Positions 34,959 through 43,612 of a stretch of 64,000 nt of DNA are shown one piece after another. The stretch's first letter is position 1. Each line of letters opens with the position of its first letter. The notes beneath the pieces are model-generated. The model was not told where the DNA came from and made no database searches. It worked only from the letters and a program-made list of their open reading frames with translations. The DNA is from DASUBN01 sp036000105 (GTDB lineage: Bacteria; Pseudomonadota; Gammaproteobacteria; Natronospirales; REEB76), in NCBI GenBank assembly GCA_036000105.1, contig DASYGE010000015.1, positions 1 through 64,000 of the forward strand, in the 5' to 3' direction. Position numbers and translations under genes: made by a program.

Positions 34959-36584
34959 TCAGTGCATGGGCATGTCCATGCCCCGCGAACCCATCGCTTC
35001 CACTTTGGCGGAATGCGCCTTGGCCTCGGCGGAGGTGAGGCCGGTCTTGATGGCCAGCAGCAGGATCACCGGGCTGAACAGTGCGATCAGCAGCATGCCG
35101 GTGAAGAAGCTGAACTTGTCCACGCCGCCCATGCCGCTGGCTGAAGGTCCGTAATAGCTGATGAGCCACATGCAGGCGAAGTAGGGCGCGAGCCACCAGG
35201 CCTGTTGCCAGCCGAGCTTGGAGGAGGGTAAGCGCTTCACCAACAGGTGCCATACCAGCAGGAAGGCCACGTAACCGCCTACCAGCACGAACAGCACGCT
35301 CATCACGTAGTTGCCGGTCCAATAGATGATCCAGTTGGAGGCGATGAAGGCGATGAGCGAGACGGTCCGGGCGCCCTTCAAGCGGAACGGGCGCTTCACG
35401 TCGGGCAAGATGTTGCGCAGGTGCAGGAGGATCACCGGGCCGATGGCGTAGGACAGCACGGTGATGGAAGACACCGCCGACACCAGTTTCTGCCAGGAGG
35501 GGAAGGGGAAGAAGAACGCGGCGCCGGCCACATAGGTGGCGATCAACGCGATCCAGGGCACGCCGTGGCGGTTGAGCCGGGCCACGATGGAGGGCGCACC
35601 GCCCATCTCGCCGGCCGCCATCAGGATGCGCGGGGCACCGGTGATGTAGATGAAGGCGGTACCCAACGGTGAGACCACCGCGTCGAAATACAGTATCCAG
35701 GCCCACCAGAAGGCGCCCACCGTCAGCAGGATGGCCGCCAGGGGGCCGAACATGCCGGCGAAGTGCAGGTGAGTCCAGCCTTCGCTGATGTCGGTCGGTT
35801 GCAGTGCCACGATGAAGGCGTACTGCAGGCCCAGATAGATGATGAGCGCGATCACTACCGAACCTATCAAAGCGATAGGTACGTATTTGCCGGGATTGCG
35901 GGTCTCGCCGGCGAGCGCGATGGCCTGTTGGAACCCCAGGAAGCTGAAGATGATGCCGGCAGTGCCCACCGCGGTGAAGATGCCGCTCACGGGGGTGCTA
36001 CCCAGCTGGGCGGTCATGTTGCCCGGATGGAAGGAATAAGCCATGAGGATGAAGATGGTGGCCACCGGCACCAGCACCTTCCACCAGGTAGTGACGCTGT
36101 TGATGGCGATCACCCAGCGGATGGCCAGGAAGTTGAGAGCCACCACCAGTGCCAGCAGAACCATGGCGCTGCCGGTGCCGAGTGGCGTGAGCAGGCCACC
36201 GGCATCCAGGAAGTGGTAGTTGGTATGCGTCATCAGGGTGTTGGTATAGGTCAGTACCGCGATCACTTCCACGGGGGGCACCGACACGAAGGCCAGGAAC
36301 AGGACCCAGCTCCAGATCTTGCCCAGCATGTCGCCGTGGCTCACATGGGTCATGTGCACCAGGGCGCCGGAGTTGGGGAACATGGTGGAGAGTTCCGCGA
36401 ACACGAAGGCCAGGAACAGTACCGCGAGGGCACCCACGGTCCAGGAGATCATGCTGAAGGGGCCCGCCTGCAGGGAGGCGTTGAGGGCTCCGAACAACCA
36501 GCCGGAGCCGATGATGCTGCCCAAGCTGGCGTACAGGAGTCCGATCACGCCGGCTTCGCGCCGGACTTTGTTGATAGCTGCCAT
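34959..36584 (-). CDS. APC-superfamily amino-acid permease
   Basis: 541 residues, about 12-14 membrane segments, inner membrane. It opens with the APC signature VIGLLYASLGSIIGSGWLFGALNAS (unwound helix 1 GSIIGSG), and FAELSTMFPNSGALV and GFQQAIALAGETRNPGKYVPIALIGSV follow. The tail is Met/His-rich (GSRGMDMPMH). I chose the ATG at 36584, where the homologous N-terminus begins; the open frame extends 64 codons upstream without conserved sequence. Substrate is unknown; an amino acid or amine is likely. No operon partner is evident: the next upstream minus-strand gene ends 112 bases away. Confidence 0.85.
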   Translation of the reverse strand: MAAINKVRREAGVIGLLYASLGSIIGSGWLFGALNASLQAGPFSMISWTVGALAVLFLAFVFAELSTMFPNSGALVHMTHVSHGDMLGKIWSWVLFLAFVSVPPVEVIAVLTYTNTLMTHTNYHFLDAGGLLTPLGTGSAMVLLALVVALNFLAIRWVIAINSVTTWWKVLVPVATIFILMAYSFHPGNMTAQLGSTPVSGIFTAVGTAGIIFSFLGFQQAIALAGETRNPGKYVPIALIGSVVIALIIYLGLQYAFIVALQPTDISEGWTHLHFAGMFGPLAAILLTVGAFWWAWILYFDAVVSPLGTAFIYITGAPRILMAAGEMGGAPSIVARLNRHGVPWIALIATYVAGAAFFFPFPSWQKLVSAVSSITVLSYAIGPVILLHLRNILPDVKRPFRLKGARTVSLIAFIASNWIIYWTGNYVMSVLFVLVGGYVAFLLVWHLLVKRLPSSKLGWQQAWWLAPYFACMWLISYYGPSASGMGGVDKFSFFTGMLLIALFSPVILLLAIKTGLTSAEAKAHSAKVEAMGSRGMDMPMH

Positions 36585-36696
36585 GTCGTCAGGATCCCTG
36601 TGTATCGGTTGGGTATAGCCCCACGAGCCTAAGGTCTTGAGGGGACGGCCGATATTAGACGAGCCGGGGGGGCGGGACAACAGAGCCAGACCTAAC

Positions 36697-37113
36697 CTAG
36701 TGCAGGGTCGGTTCATCCCCGGATGGGGCCGCATGGGTGAGCTTCGCCACTTCGGGCGACAGCGGGGCGCCGGCACCCAGGATGGTCACACCCTCCGGGT
36801 TATCGAACTGCACCGAGACCACGCGCCGCCCGGCGAGGGTGGCACGCCCTTGCCAGCGATCCTGGCCGGTGCCGCTGAATTCGAACAGATAGAGGCGGGT
36901 GAACTCAAGCCAGCCGGCCTCGCTGCGTCCCGGGCGGATGCTGGCGAGGGTCACGGTCTCATCCAGGAACTGTAAGCGCAGATCACGGCACAGCCGCGCA
37001 CAGGTCTCCAGCATGCGTTCCCGGGCCAGCAGGCTGTCGTTCCAGAACCAGATCGCAACGCACACCAGGGTCAGGAGAGCGAACGCGACCCAGGTGCTGG
37101 TATCTATGTACAT
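36697..37113 (-). CDS. DUF3301 family membrane-anchored protein
   Basis: 138 residues with one N-terminal membrane segment (WVAFALLTLVCVAIWFW) and a cytoplasmic or periplasmic domain with the DUF3301 pattern: LARERMLETCARLCRDLRLQFLDETVTLASIRP, then LYLFEFSGTGQDRWQGRATLAGRRVVSVQFD. The family occurs widely in gammaproteobacteria without known function. It begins 3 bases after the diguanylate cyclase gene and is probably cotranscribed. Confidence 0.8.
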   Translation of the reverse strand: MYIDTSTWVAFALLTLVCVAIWFWNDSLLARERMLETCARLCRDLRLQFLDETVTLASIRPGRSEAGWLEFTRLYLFEFSGTGQDRWQGRATLAGRRVVSVQFDNPEGVTILGAGAPLSPEVAKLTHAAPSGDEPTLH

Positions 37114-37116
37114 GGA

Positions 37117-38328
37117 TCAGACCCCCGCCAGGTTCACGCGGTTGCGGCCTGCGTGCTTCGCACCATACAGGGCCTGGTCCGCGGCTTTCAGCACGCTCCA
37201 GGGTTCGGCGTGGTCCGCGCCGCACTCGGCGGCGCCTATGCTCACGGTGACCGAGAGCATACCGGTGGCGTCGGGGTCCAGAGCGGCGATATCCAGGCTG
37301 CGGCGTTCCCGCTGACGCAGATCGAAGTGGCAGGATTCGATGTCGGCCCTGAGCTGCTCCAGTTCGCTGCCTATGTCCGGCAGCCCGCGGCCGGCGTACA
37401 CGAGGCAGAATTCCTCGCCACCGTAGCGATAGGGCTTGCCGGTGATGGTGTGCTTCAACAGGCGGGAGGCCACGAAGCGTAGCACCTGGTCGCCCACGTC
37501 GTGGCCATAGCGGTCGTTGAATTTCTTGAAATGATCCACGTCCAGCATGGCGATGACGTAGCGGCCGCCCAGTTGGCGCAACTGTTCTTCCAGGGCTCGG
37601 CGGCTCTGCAGTCCGGTGAGTTCATCGAGATAGGCCATGCTCCAGGATTCCTGGACCAGGGCGTAACCGAAGGCGAGCCCTGCCACCGCGACATAGACCG
37701 CGATGCCTGCTGCCTGCGCCGCCGCCATGAGCGGTATCACTACGAACAACGCCAGGAAGAACGCCGCCAGTTCCGCACTGTGCTTGCACAACAATTGGTC
37801 GTTAACCCACAAGAGGCCGACCGCCGCCGCCAGGAGCCCGGGCTGGGTGATGGCCATGGCCGGTAGCGGCAGGAAATCCACATGCAGTGCATGGATCACG
37901 AGCGGGCTGGGGAAGGACAGCACACCCCAGCCGGCGAGCAGTTCCGCTGCCAGCAATACATACCAGGTCCCGGCGTAGCGGCTGAATATCCCACGCTCAG
38001 GGATGCTGGAGAACACCAGCAGATCCACCGGCAGGAAAAGGCTCAAGAGCCCGCCGAGAGCGGCGTGCTCGAATGGGTCGGTGGCGCGGGCGCGTGTCAG
38101 TAGGACCGCATAGGCGAGCAGCAGGCTCAGCAGGCCGAAGAACATGCGGCTGCGGTTGAACTGTACACAAAGCCCCAAGGCCGCCAACAGGATGGCGCAA
38201 GCGGAGAGCTGCAGCGCCAGCTGAGCGGGATAGGAGAACGCGACGACGTGGCCGGCCAGGAGGGCAGCCACGGCGAACAATGCGATCTCCGGGAGCAGCG
38301 TATATAGGACGCCGATAGCAAGCTTCAT
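37117..38328 (-). CDS. membrane diguanylate cyclase (GGDEF)
   Basis: 403 residues: seven or eight hydrophobic segments (about 5-225) form a membrane sensor, followed by a GGDEF domain (about 230-400) with LDELTGLQSRRALEEQL, MLDVDHFKKFNDRYGHDVGDQVL and the active GGEEF at 303-307. There is no RxxD inhibitory site five residues before GGEEF, so product inhibition may be absent. It makes c-di-GMP. It is followed by the DUF3301 gene in the same unit. Confidence 0.9.
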   Translation of the reverse strand: MKLAIGVLYTLLPEIALFAVAALLAGHVVAFSYPAQLALQLSACAILLAALGLCVQFNRSRMFFGLLSLLLAYAVLLTRARATDPFEHAALGGLLSLFLPVDLLVFSSIPERGIFSRYAGTWYVLLAAELLAGWGVLSFPSPLVIHALHVDFLPLPAMAITQPGLLAAAVGLLWVNDQLLCKHSAELAAFFLALFVVIPLMAAAQAAGIAVYVAVAGLAFGYALVQESWSMAYLDELTGLQSRRALEEQLRQLGGRYVIAMLDVDHFKKFNDRYGHDVGDQVLRFVASRLLKHTITGKPYRYGGEEFCLVYAGRGLPDIGSELEQLRADIESCHFDLRQRERRSLDIAALDPDATGMLSVTVSIGAAECGADHAEPWSVLKAADQALYGAKHAGRNRVNLAGV

Positions 38329-38377
38329 ACGTGGATTCTACGCCGCCCGGCTAGCGGGTTATCGATTCTAAAGGCCG

Positions 38378-39073
38378 TCAGCCCTGTACTTGCAGGTGGT
38401 CGTGTACGTCGTGCACGCCCGGCACATACCAGCAGTCGTAGATGGCCATGCGCCGTTGCTCGTCGCTGTGCACACTGCCTTCGAGGGTCACCACCCGGTC
38501 GTGGGTATGCACGCCGATGGTCTCGGCGTGCAGCATCGGGTCCTTCTCCAACACCATGCGTACCGCGTCGGAGATCTCGTCGTCGTTGTCCTTCTCGGCG
38601 GGACGCACCCGCATGTGGTTATGCACGTCGCAGCAGCCCGGCACCCACCAGGTGATGACTTCTGCGAGCCGCCGGTGGGACAGGCTACCCACCTGGCCGT
38701 CCAGGCGCACCACGCAATCCGCCACCGAGACGCCGATCCAGTCGCGGTCGTCGGTACTGCCGCTTTCCCCGGTACGTACCGGGATATCGCGGAAGGCGGG
38801 TTCCTGGGTCAGGGAGCTGATCACCGCGTCCTGCAGGGCTTTGCCGCTGCGCCGTTCACCGGGCCGCAGCCGGATATGATCCTCGATGTCGCTCAAGCCT
38901 GAGAGTTGCACGGCGATACGGCGGGCTTTGCGCTTGACGATGATGTTGGCTACCTCGCCCTCGAGGCGCAGGCTGGTTCCGTAGGTGACACGGATGGGGG
39001 ATTCATGCAAATTAATGTCGGCGTCTTTCTCGAGGGCCGCTAGTAACACGGCTGCCAGATCTTTCTGCGGCAT
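38378..39073 (-). CDS. protein with three BON domains
   Basis: 231 residues from the ATG at 39073, chosen for GAGGTG 4 bases upstream; in-frame ATGs at 39106 and 39136 have no good ribosome site. Three BON-type repeats are visible, each with a helix pair then VRVxDxxVxLxGxVxSxxxR: about 5-75 (LHESPIRVTYGTSLRLEGEV), 80-155 (VSVADCVVRLDGQVGSLSHRR) and 160-231 (IGVHTHDRVVTLEGSVHSDEQRR). BON proteins such as OsmY bind membranes. Unlike OsmY no signal peptide is evident, so location is unclear. Divergent from the glycosylase gene. Confidence 0.75.
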   Translation of the reverse strand: MPQKDLAAVLLAALEKDADINLHESPIRVTYGTSLRLEGEVANIIVKRKARRIAVQLSGLSDIEDHIRLRPGERRSGKALQDAVISSLTQEPAFRDIPVRTGESGSTDDRDWIGVSVADCVVRLDGQVGSLSHRRLAEVITWWVPGCCDVHNHMRVRPAEKDNDDEISDAVRMVLEKDPMLHAETIGVHTHDRVVTLEGSVHSDEQRRMAIYDCWYVPGVHDVHDHLQVQG

Positions 39074-39159
39074 GAGACACCTCGCCGGTACGCCCGGGTT
39101 TTTCATTAGGTTGCCCCCATGCCGGGGTATTGGCAAGGGGTAGAACGGAGATATGTGCG

Positions 39160-39807
39160 ATGGCGGTTTCCAGCGGCAACAAGCTTACTTATGACACGCG
39201 GCGCGCGCTGCGCCATCTGCGTCGGGCAGATCCGCGGCTGGCGAAGGTGATGGCGGACATAGGACCTTACCGCCCGTCCATGCGCACCATGGTGAGCCCC
39301 TTCGATTCCTTGATGCGTGCCATCACCTATCAGCAGCTCTCCGGCAAGGCCGCCGCCACCATCCATGGACGGGTCTGCGCCCTGTTCCCCGACAAGGATG
39401 CACCTCACCCCAAGGCACTCCTGGCTTTGCCGGACAAGCATCTGCGCGGAGCGGGCTTGTCCCGCAATAAGCTCCTGGCGCTCCAGGATCTCGCGGCTCG
39501 TACCCTGGACGGTACGGTCCCGGACCACAAAGGTCTCGCCGTCATGAGCGACATCGAGGTGATCGAACGCCTCACTCAGGTGCGTGGCGTGGGGCGTTGG
39601 ACGGTGGAGATGCTGCTGATCTTCAGTCTCGGCCGCCCGGATGTACTGCCGGTGACCGACTTAGGCATACGCAAGGGCTTCCGCCATGCCTACGCCATGA
39701 AGAGCCTGCCGGCATATTCGACGCTGGAGCGCGCCGGCCGGAACTGGGCACCTTACCGCTCGGTGGCCGCCTGGTACCTGTGGCGGGCCGCGGATACACT
39801 CATATGA
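39160..39807 (+). CDS. DNA-3-methyladenine glycosylase II (AlkA-like)
   Basis: Base-excision-repair glycosylase of the helix-hairpin-helix superfamily, 215 residues. It has YQQLSGKAAATIHGR, the HhH motif LTQVRGVGRWTVEMLLIFSLGRPD (138-161) and the catalytic aspartate 167 (PVTDLGIRKGF). It lacks the N-terminal domain of E. coli AlkA (282 residues), like the short AlkA forms (MAG1/AfAlkA type). GGAG lies 9 bases before the ATG at 39160; a TTG at 39130 is an unlikely start. It removes alkylated purines. It stands divergent from the BON gene. Confidence 0.88.
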   Translation: MAVSSGNKLTYDTRRALRHLRRADPRLAKVMADIGPYRPSMRTMVSPFDSLMRAITYQQLSGKAAATIHGRVCALFPDKDAPHPKALLALPDKHLRGAGLSRNKLLALQDLAARTLDGTVPDHKGLAVMSDIEVIERLTQVRGVGRWTVEMLLIFSLGRPDVLPVTDLGIRKGFRHAYAMKSLPAYSTLERAGRNWAPYRSVAAWYLWRAADTLI

Positions 39808-39862
39808 TAAGGTCTCATCGTTTCACGCACGCACCCAGAAATTGCCGTCATCGGGAGCCCGC

Positions 39863-40534
39863 ATGCTCATAGTCCTGGAAAACGTGCTGACGGCCGACGA
39901 GCTCTCGGCAATGCGCCGTAAGGTGCAGCAGGCCGAGTACGTCTCCGGTGCCACCACTGCCGGTGAAGGTTCCAAGAGCCGCAAGAACAACCTGCAGATA
40001 TCTGAGCGCGATGCCATCCTGCCCGAGCTGCAGACGACGGTCTTGGATGCCCTGGCCCGCCATCAGGTGTTCCAGTTCCTGGCGGTGCCGAAACTCATCA
40101 TGCCGCCCATGTTCAACCGCTACGACGTGGGCATGTACTATCAGAACCACGTGGACTTCTCGTTGGTGGGTCTGGCCAACGCCAAGGTACGCACCGATCT
40201 CGCCATGACCCTGTTCCTGAGCGGGAAAGACGAGTACGACGGTGGCGAACTGGTGGTGGAATCGGCCAACGGCGCCCAGGCCATCAAGCTCGACGTGAAC
40301 CAGGCCATCGTCTATCCCGCCGGGCAGCTGCACCGGGCAAACCCGGTGACCCGTGGCTCGCGTTTGGCGGCCATTACCGCGATCCAGAGCTTCATCCGCG
40401 ATGAATCCAAGCGCGACCTCCTAGTGGACGTGATGCAGCTGGCGCGGACGGTGCAGGACCGGGTGCCGGGCTCCGACGAAGCCCGTCTCGCCAACAAGAT
40501 CCACGCAAATCTCTTGCGCCTCTGGGCTGAATAA
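39863..40534 (+). CDS. PKHD-type Fe(II)/2-oxoglutarate hydroxylase (PiuC/YbiX family)
   Basis: 223 residues with the prolyl-4-hydroxylase-like core. Iron ligands are His96 and Asp98 (NHVDFS) and His157 (GQLHRANPV), with Arg167 (RGSRLAAITAIQSF) to hold 2-oxoglutarate. VLENVLTADELSAMR at the N-terminus is typical of the PiuC/YbiX family. Related genes are usually beside TonB-dependent siderophore receptors, but none is here. It probably hydroxylates a protein or small molecule; substrate unknown. GGGAG precedes the start. Confidence 0.88.
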   Translation: MLIVLENVLTADELSAMRRKVQQAEYVSGATTAGEGSKSRKNNLQISERDAILPELQTTVLDALARHQVFQFLAVPKLIMPPMFNRYDVGMYYQNHVDFSLVGLANAKVRTDLAMTLFLSGKDEYDGGELVVESANGAQAIKLDVNQAIVYPAGQLHRANPVTRGSRLAAITAIQSFIRDESKRDLLVDVMQLARTVQDRVPGSDEARLANKIHANLLRLWAE

Positions 40535-40558
40535 GCCGTTCCACTCGCATCTCGACGG

Positions 40559-42580
40559 ATGACTGCCACCCCTTATCCGCACCTCTTGGCGCCACTCGAT
40601 CTTGGTTTCGTGAAACTACGGAACCGGGTGCTCATGGGCTCCATGCACACCGGTCTCGAAGACCGGGCGCGGGATTATCCCAAGCTCGCGGCGTATTTTG
40701 CCGAACGTGCCCGGGGCGGCGTGGGCCTCATGGTCACCGGTGGCATCGCGCCCAACCTCAGAGGTTCCCTCGCGCCCTTCGCCTCCAAGCTCAGCAGGCG
40801 CTACGAGGTGGGGCGGCATCGGCTCGTGACCCGGGCGGTGCACGCAGAAGGCGGACACATCTGCATGCAGATATTGCACGCTGGCCGCTATGCCTATCAT
40901 CCGTTCTCGGTGGCACCTTCCGCCCTCAAATCGCCCATTACCCCGTTCACGCCGGGCGCATTGAGCGCGCGCGGCGTCGAAGGGCAGATCGCGGATTTCG
41001 TGCACAGCGCCAGTCTCGCCCGGGAGGCGGGCTATGACGGCGTGGAGATCATGGGTTCTGAGGGTTACTTCATCAATGAGTTCCTGGCGCCGCGCACCAA
41101 CAAGCGCGACGACGCCTGGGGCGGGGATGCGGAGCGGCGTATGCGTCTGCCGGTGGAGATCGTGCGCCGCACCCGGGAAGCTTTAGGGCGCGATTTCATC
41201 CTCATATACCGTCTCTCCATGCTGGATCTCGTGGAGCAGGGCAGCGACTGGAGTGAAGTGGTGGCTTTGGCCAAGGCGGTGGAAGCCGCCGGTGCCAGCC
41301 TCATCAACACCGGCATCGGATGGCATGAGGCACGGGTACCCACCATCGCGACCCGGGTGCCCCGGGCCGCGTTCACCTGGGTCACCCACAGGCTCAAGCG
41401 GGAAGTGAGACTGCCGCTCATCACCGCGAACCGCATCAACACCCCGGAAGTGGCGGAACAAGTGCTCGTCGCCGGCCACGCGGACATGGTGTCCATGGCC
41501 CGGCCGTTGCTGGCGGATCCCGAGTGGGTGAAGAAAGCCGCCGCTGCCCGCAGCGACGAGATCAACACCTGCATCGCCTGCAACCAGGCCTGCCTCGACC
41601 AGATATTCCAGCGGGAGCGTGCTTCCTGCCTCGTGAACCCCCGGGCCTGCCGTGAGACCGAATTGATCGTGGTGCCCGCGGTGATCAAGAAACGCATCGC
41701 CGTGGTGGGCGCGGGACCTGCGGGCCTCGCCGCGGCGGTTACCGCCGCCGAGCGCGGTCACGCGGTCACTTTATTCGAGGCGGCAGCCGAGATCGGCGGC
41801 CAGTTCAACATGGCCAAGCGCATCCCGGGCAAGGAGGAGTTCCACGAGACCCTGCGGTATTTCCGCCGCCGGCTGGAACTCACGGGCGTGAAGCTCGAAC
41901 TCGGACGTGAGACCGATGCAGCGGCGCTCAAGGCCGCCGGTTTCCAGGAGATCGTGCTCGCCACCGGCGTGCGCCCCCGGATCCCGCCCATTCCGGGTCT
42001 CGAGCACCCGAAGGTCTTGTCCTATCTGGATGTACTCTTGAATGGGAGACCTGTGGGCCAGCGGGTAGCCTTGGTGGGCGCTGGCGGCATCGGTTTCGAC
42101 GTGGCGGAATTCCTGGTGCAGCCGGCCCCATCCACCAGCTTGGATATCGGCCGCTTCCTGCGGGAATGGGGGGTGGACGAGGCTTACGCAGGACGTGGCG
42201 GTCTCGCTCAGCCGATACTGGAACCCTCAGGCCGCCAAGTCTATCTCCTGCAGCGTACCCCGGGGCGCTTCGGCAAGAGCCTCGGCAAGACCACGGGCTG
42301 GGCCCACCGGGCTTCCCTCAAGGCCAGGGGCGTGGAGACCATCGCCGGGGTGGAATACCAGCGCATCGACGATGCCGGGCTGCATCTACGGGTGGACGGC
42401 CAGGCCCGCCTGCTGGAAGTGGATAACGTGGTCATCTGTGCCGGCCAGGAGAGCCGTCGCGAACTTCAGGCCGGGCTTGTCGGCATGCAGACGCACCTCA
42501 TCGGCGGCGCCCTGCTGGCGACGGAATTGGATGCGAAACGGGCCATCGATGAGGGCACTCGACTCGCCGCACGCCTATAA
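40559..42580 (+). CDS. fadH: 2,4-dienoyl-CoA reductase (NADPH)
   Basis: Reduces 2,4-dienoyl-CoA during beta-oxidation of polyunsaturated fatty acids. The 673-residue protein follows E. coli FadH along its whole length: an FMN TIM barrel (LAPLDLGFVKLRNRVLMGSMHTGLE, NTGIGWHEARVPTIAT), then the [4Fe-4S] cysteines 338, 341, 345 and 357 (CIACNQACLDQ). The FAD site (VVGAGPAGLAAAVTAAERGH) and the NADPH-binding half with LVGAGGIGFDVAEFL follow. The stop is at the expected place. It is a single-gene unit. Confidence 0.95.
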   Translation: MTATPYPHLLAPLDLGFVKLRNRVLMGSMHTGLEDRARDYPKLAAYFAERARGGVGLMVTGGIAPNLRGSLAPFASKLSRRYEVGRHRLVTRAVHAEGGHICMQILHAGRYAYHPFSVAPSALKSPITPFTPGALSARGVEGQIADFVHSASLAREAGYDGVEIMGSEGYFINEFLAPRTNKRDDAWGGDAERRMRLPVEIVRRTREALGRDFILIYRLSMLDLVEQGSDWSEVVALAKAVEAAGASLINTGIGWHEARVPTIATRVPRAAFTWVTHRLKREVRLPLITANRINTPEVAEQVLVAGHADMVSMARPLLADPEWVKKAAAARSDEINTCIACNQACLDQIFQRERASCLVNPRACRETELIVVPAVIKKRIAVVGAGPAGLAAAVTAAERGHAVTLFEAAAEIGGQFNMAKRIPGKEEFHETLRYFRRRLELTGVKLELGRETDAAALKAAGFQEIVLATGVRPRIPPIPGLEHPKVLSYLDVLLNGRPVGQRVALVGAGGIGFDVAEFLVQPAPSTSLDIGRFLREWGVDEAYAGRGGLAQPILEPSGRQVYLLQRTPGRFGKSLGKTTGWAHRASLKARGVETIAGVEYQRIDDAGLHLRVDGQARLLEVDNVVICAGQESRRELQAGLVGMQTHLIGGALLATELDAKRAIDEGTRLAARL

Positions 42581-42729
42581 CAGTTCGGGTATATGGAAAG
42601 TGCGGCTCTTTATAAAGGTCGCGCGGCCCGCTGGGACCGTGGATTATGTCCGGCCAACAGTCTATGATTCTGCGGAGGCCTGCGACAGGGCCGACCATAC
42701 TTTCTCCATCAAACACGGGGATGAACGTC

Positions 42730-43548
42730 ATGATCAGCCGTGCTCTTATGCGTTGGATCGTTTGCGCAGTCGCCGTCGGCGCCGCGTTGTCCCTGCTCGG
42801 GTGTTCCTCGAGCAAACCTTACGCCCTGGTGGCGTCACTGCCGTCCACCGACCATGTGGTGGTCGCTACCATCAATGTGTCGAATGGCAACTGTGTAGTG
42901 CAGATAGCCTCTCTCGACTGGAATAACTTCTACAACCCCACCTGCAAGGTGCTGAAGGATCAGTCCGGCTTCAAGAGCTTCTCCATCAACGGCGCCAAGG
43001 TGGACTTCGGCGCGGTGGATGCGGGCTTCAAGGTCTTGGGCACTCCGCCCAAGCTGCCGGGTGTCGAAGCTGTGGTCACAGCTGCTGCCGCTGGCACGGG
43101 CGCCAAGCCCGCCGCGGCCACACCGGCTCCTGCTACCGGCGCCGCTGCCGCTCCTGCAGCCGGCGCTGTCGGTGAGGACTTCCCCAGCCAGTGGGCGGTA
43201 CAGCCGGATCCGGGCCAGGTCCATCTCGTGGGGCAGAACCCGGGATTCCTGCTGACTTCCAACAAGATCGTGACCAGCGGCGGCCAGTGCAACCTGGACG
43301 TGACCTTCAAGGCCACTTACAAGCCGCTGCACATGCCCTGCATCGTCACCGCCAACGAGCATGGCGACTACAACATCATCTTCAACCCGCGCACCACCGC
43401 GGTCCTGAGCGGCGGCGGAAACTATTCTGTGCAGATGGTCTCCGAAGGCAGCGGTATCTCCGGCGTGATCTGGGACTCCCACGGCTTCGACTCATGGACG
43501 CCATCCCTGCCGCCCCAGTGGACCGTTTCTTCCGAGACAGATCAGTAA
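42730..43548 (+). CDS. hypothetical lipoprotein
   Basis: 272 residues (start at 42730, GGGGA 9 bases upstream; 42721 is also possible). The N-terminus is a lipoprotein signal, ending LSLLGC-SSS. Two cysteine-bearing segments look alike: NCVVQIASLDWNNFYNPTCKV and QCNLDVTFKATYKPLHMPCIV. They are separated by an Ala/Pro-rich linker of about 40 residues, suggesting an internal duplication with one disulfide per copy. I recognise no family. It should be anchored in the outer or inner membrane. A strong terminator follows. Confidence 0.65.
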   Translation: MISRALMRWIVCAVAVGAALSLLGCSSSKPYALVASLPSTDHVVVATINVSNGNCVVQIASLDWNNFYNPTCKVLKDQSGFKSFSINGAKVDFGAVDAGFKVLGTPPKLPGVEAVVTAAAAGTGAKPAAATPAPATGAAAAPAAGAVGEDFPSQWAVQPDPGQVHLVGQNPGFLLTSNKIVTSGGQCNLDVTFKATYKPLHMPCIVTANEHGDYNIIFNPRTTAVLSGGGNYSVQMVSEGSGISGVIWDSHGFDSWTPSLPPQWTVSSETDQ

Positions 43549-43569
43549 TCTCGGCAAGCAAGTGAAATG

Positions 43570-43600
43570 GAAAGGGCCCGCCTTGCGGGCCCTTTCTTTT
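43570..43600. terminator. bidirectional terminator between the lipoprotein and glpD-like genes
   Basis: GAAAGGGCCCGC and GCGGGCCCTTTC form a 12-bp perfect stem with a 3-base loop; TTTT follows on the plus strand. It serves the two convergent genes. Confidence 0.88.
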
Positions 43601-43612
43601 GGCCGGTTGGTC

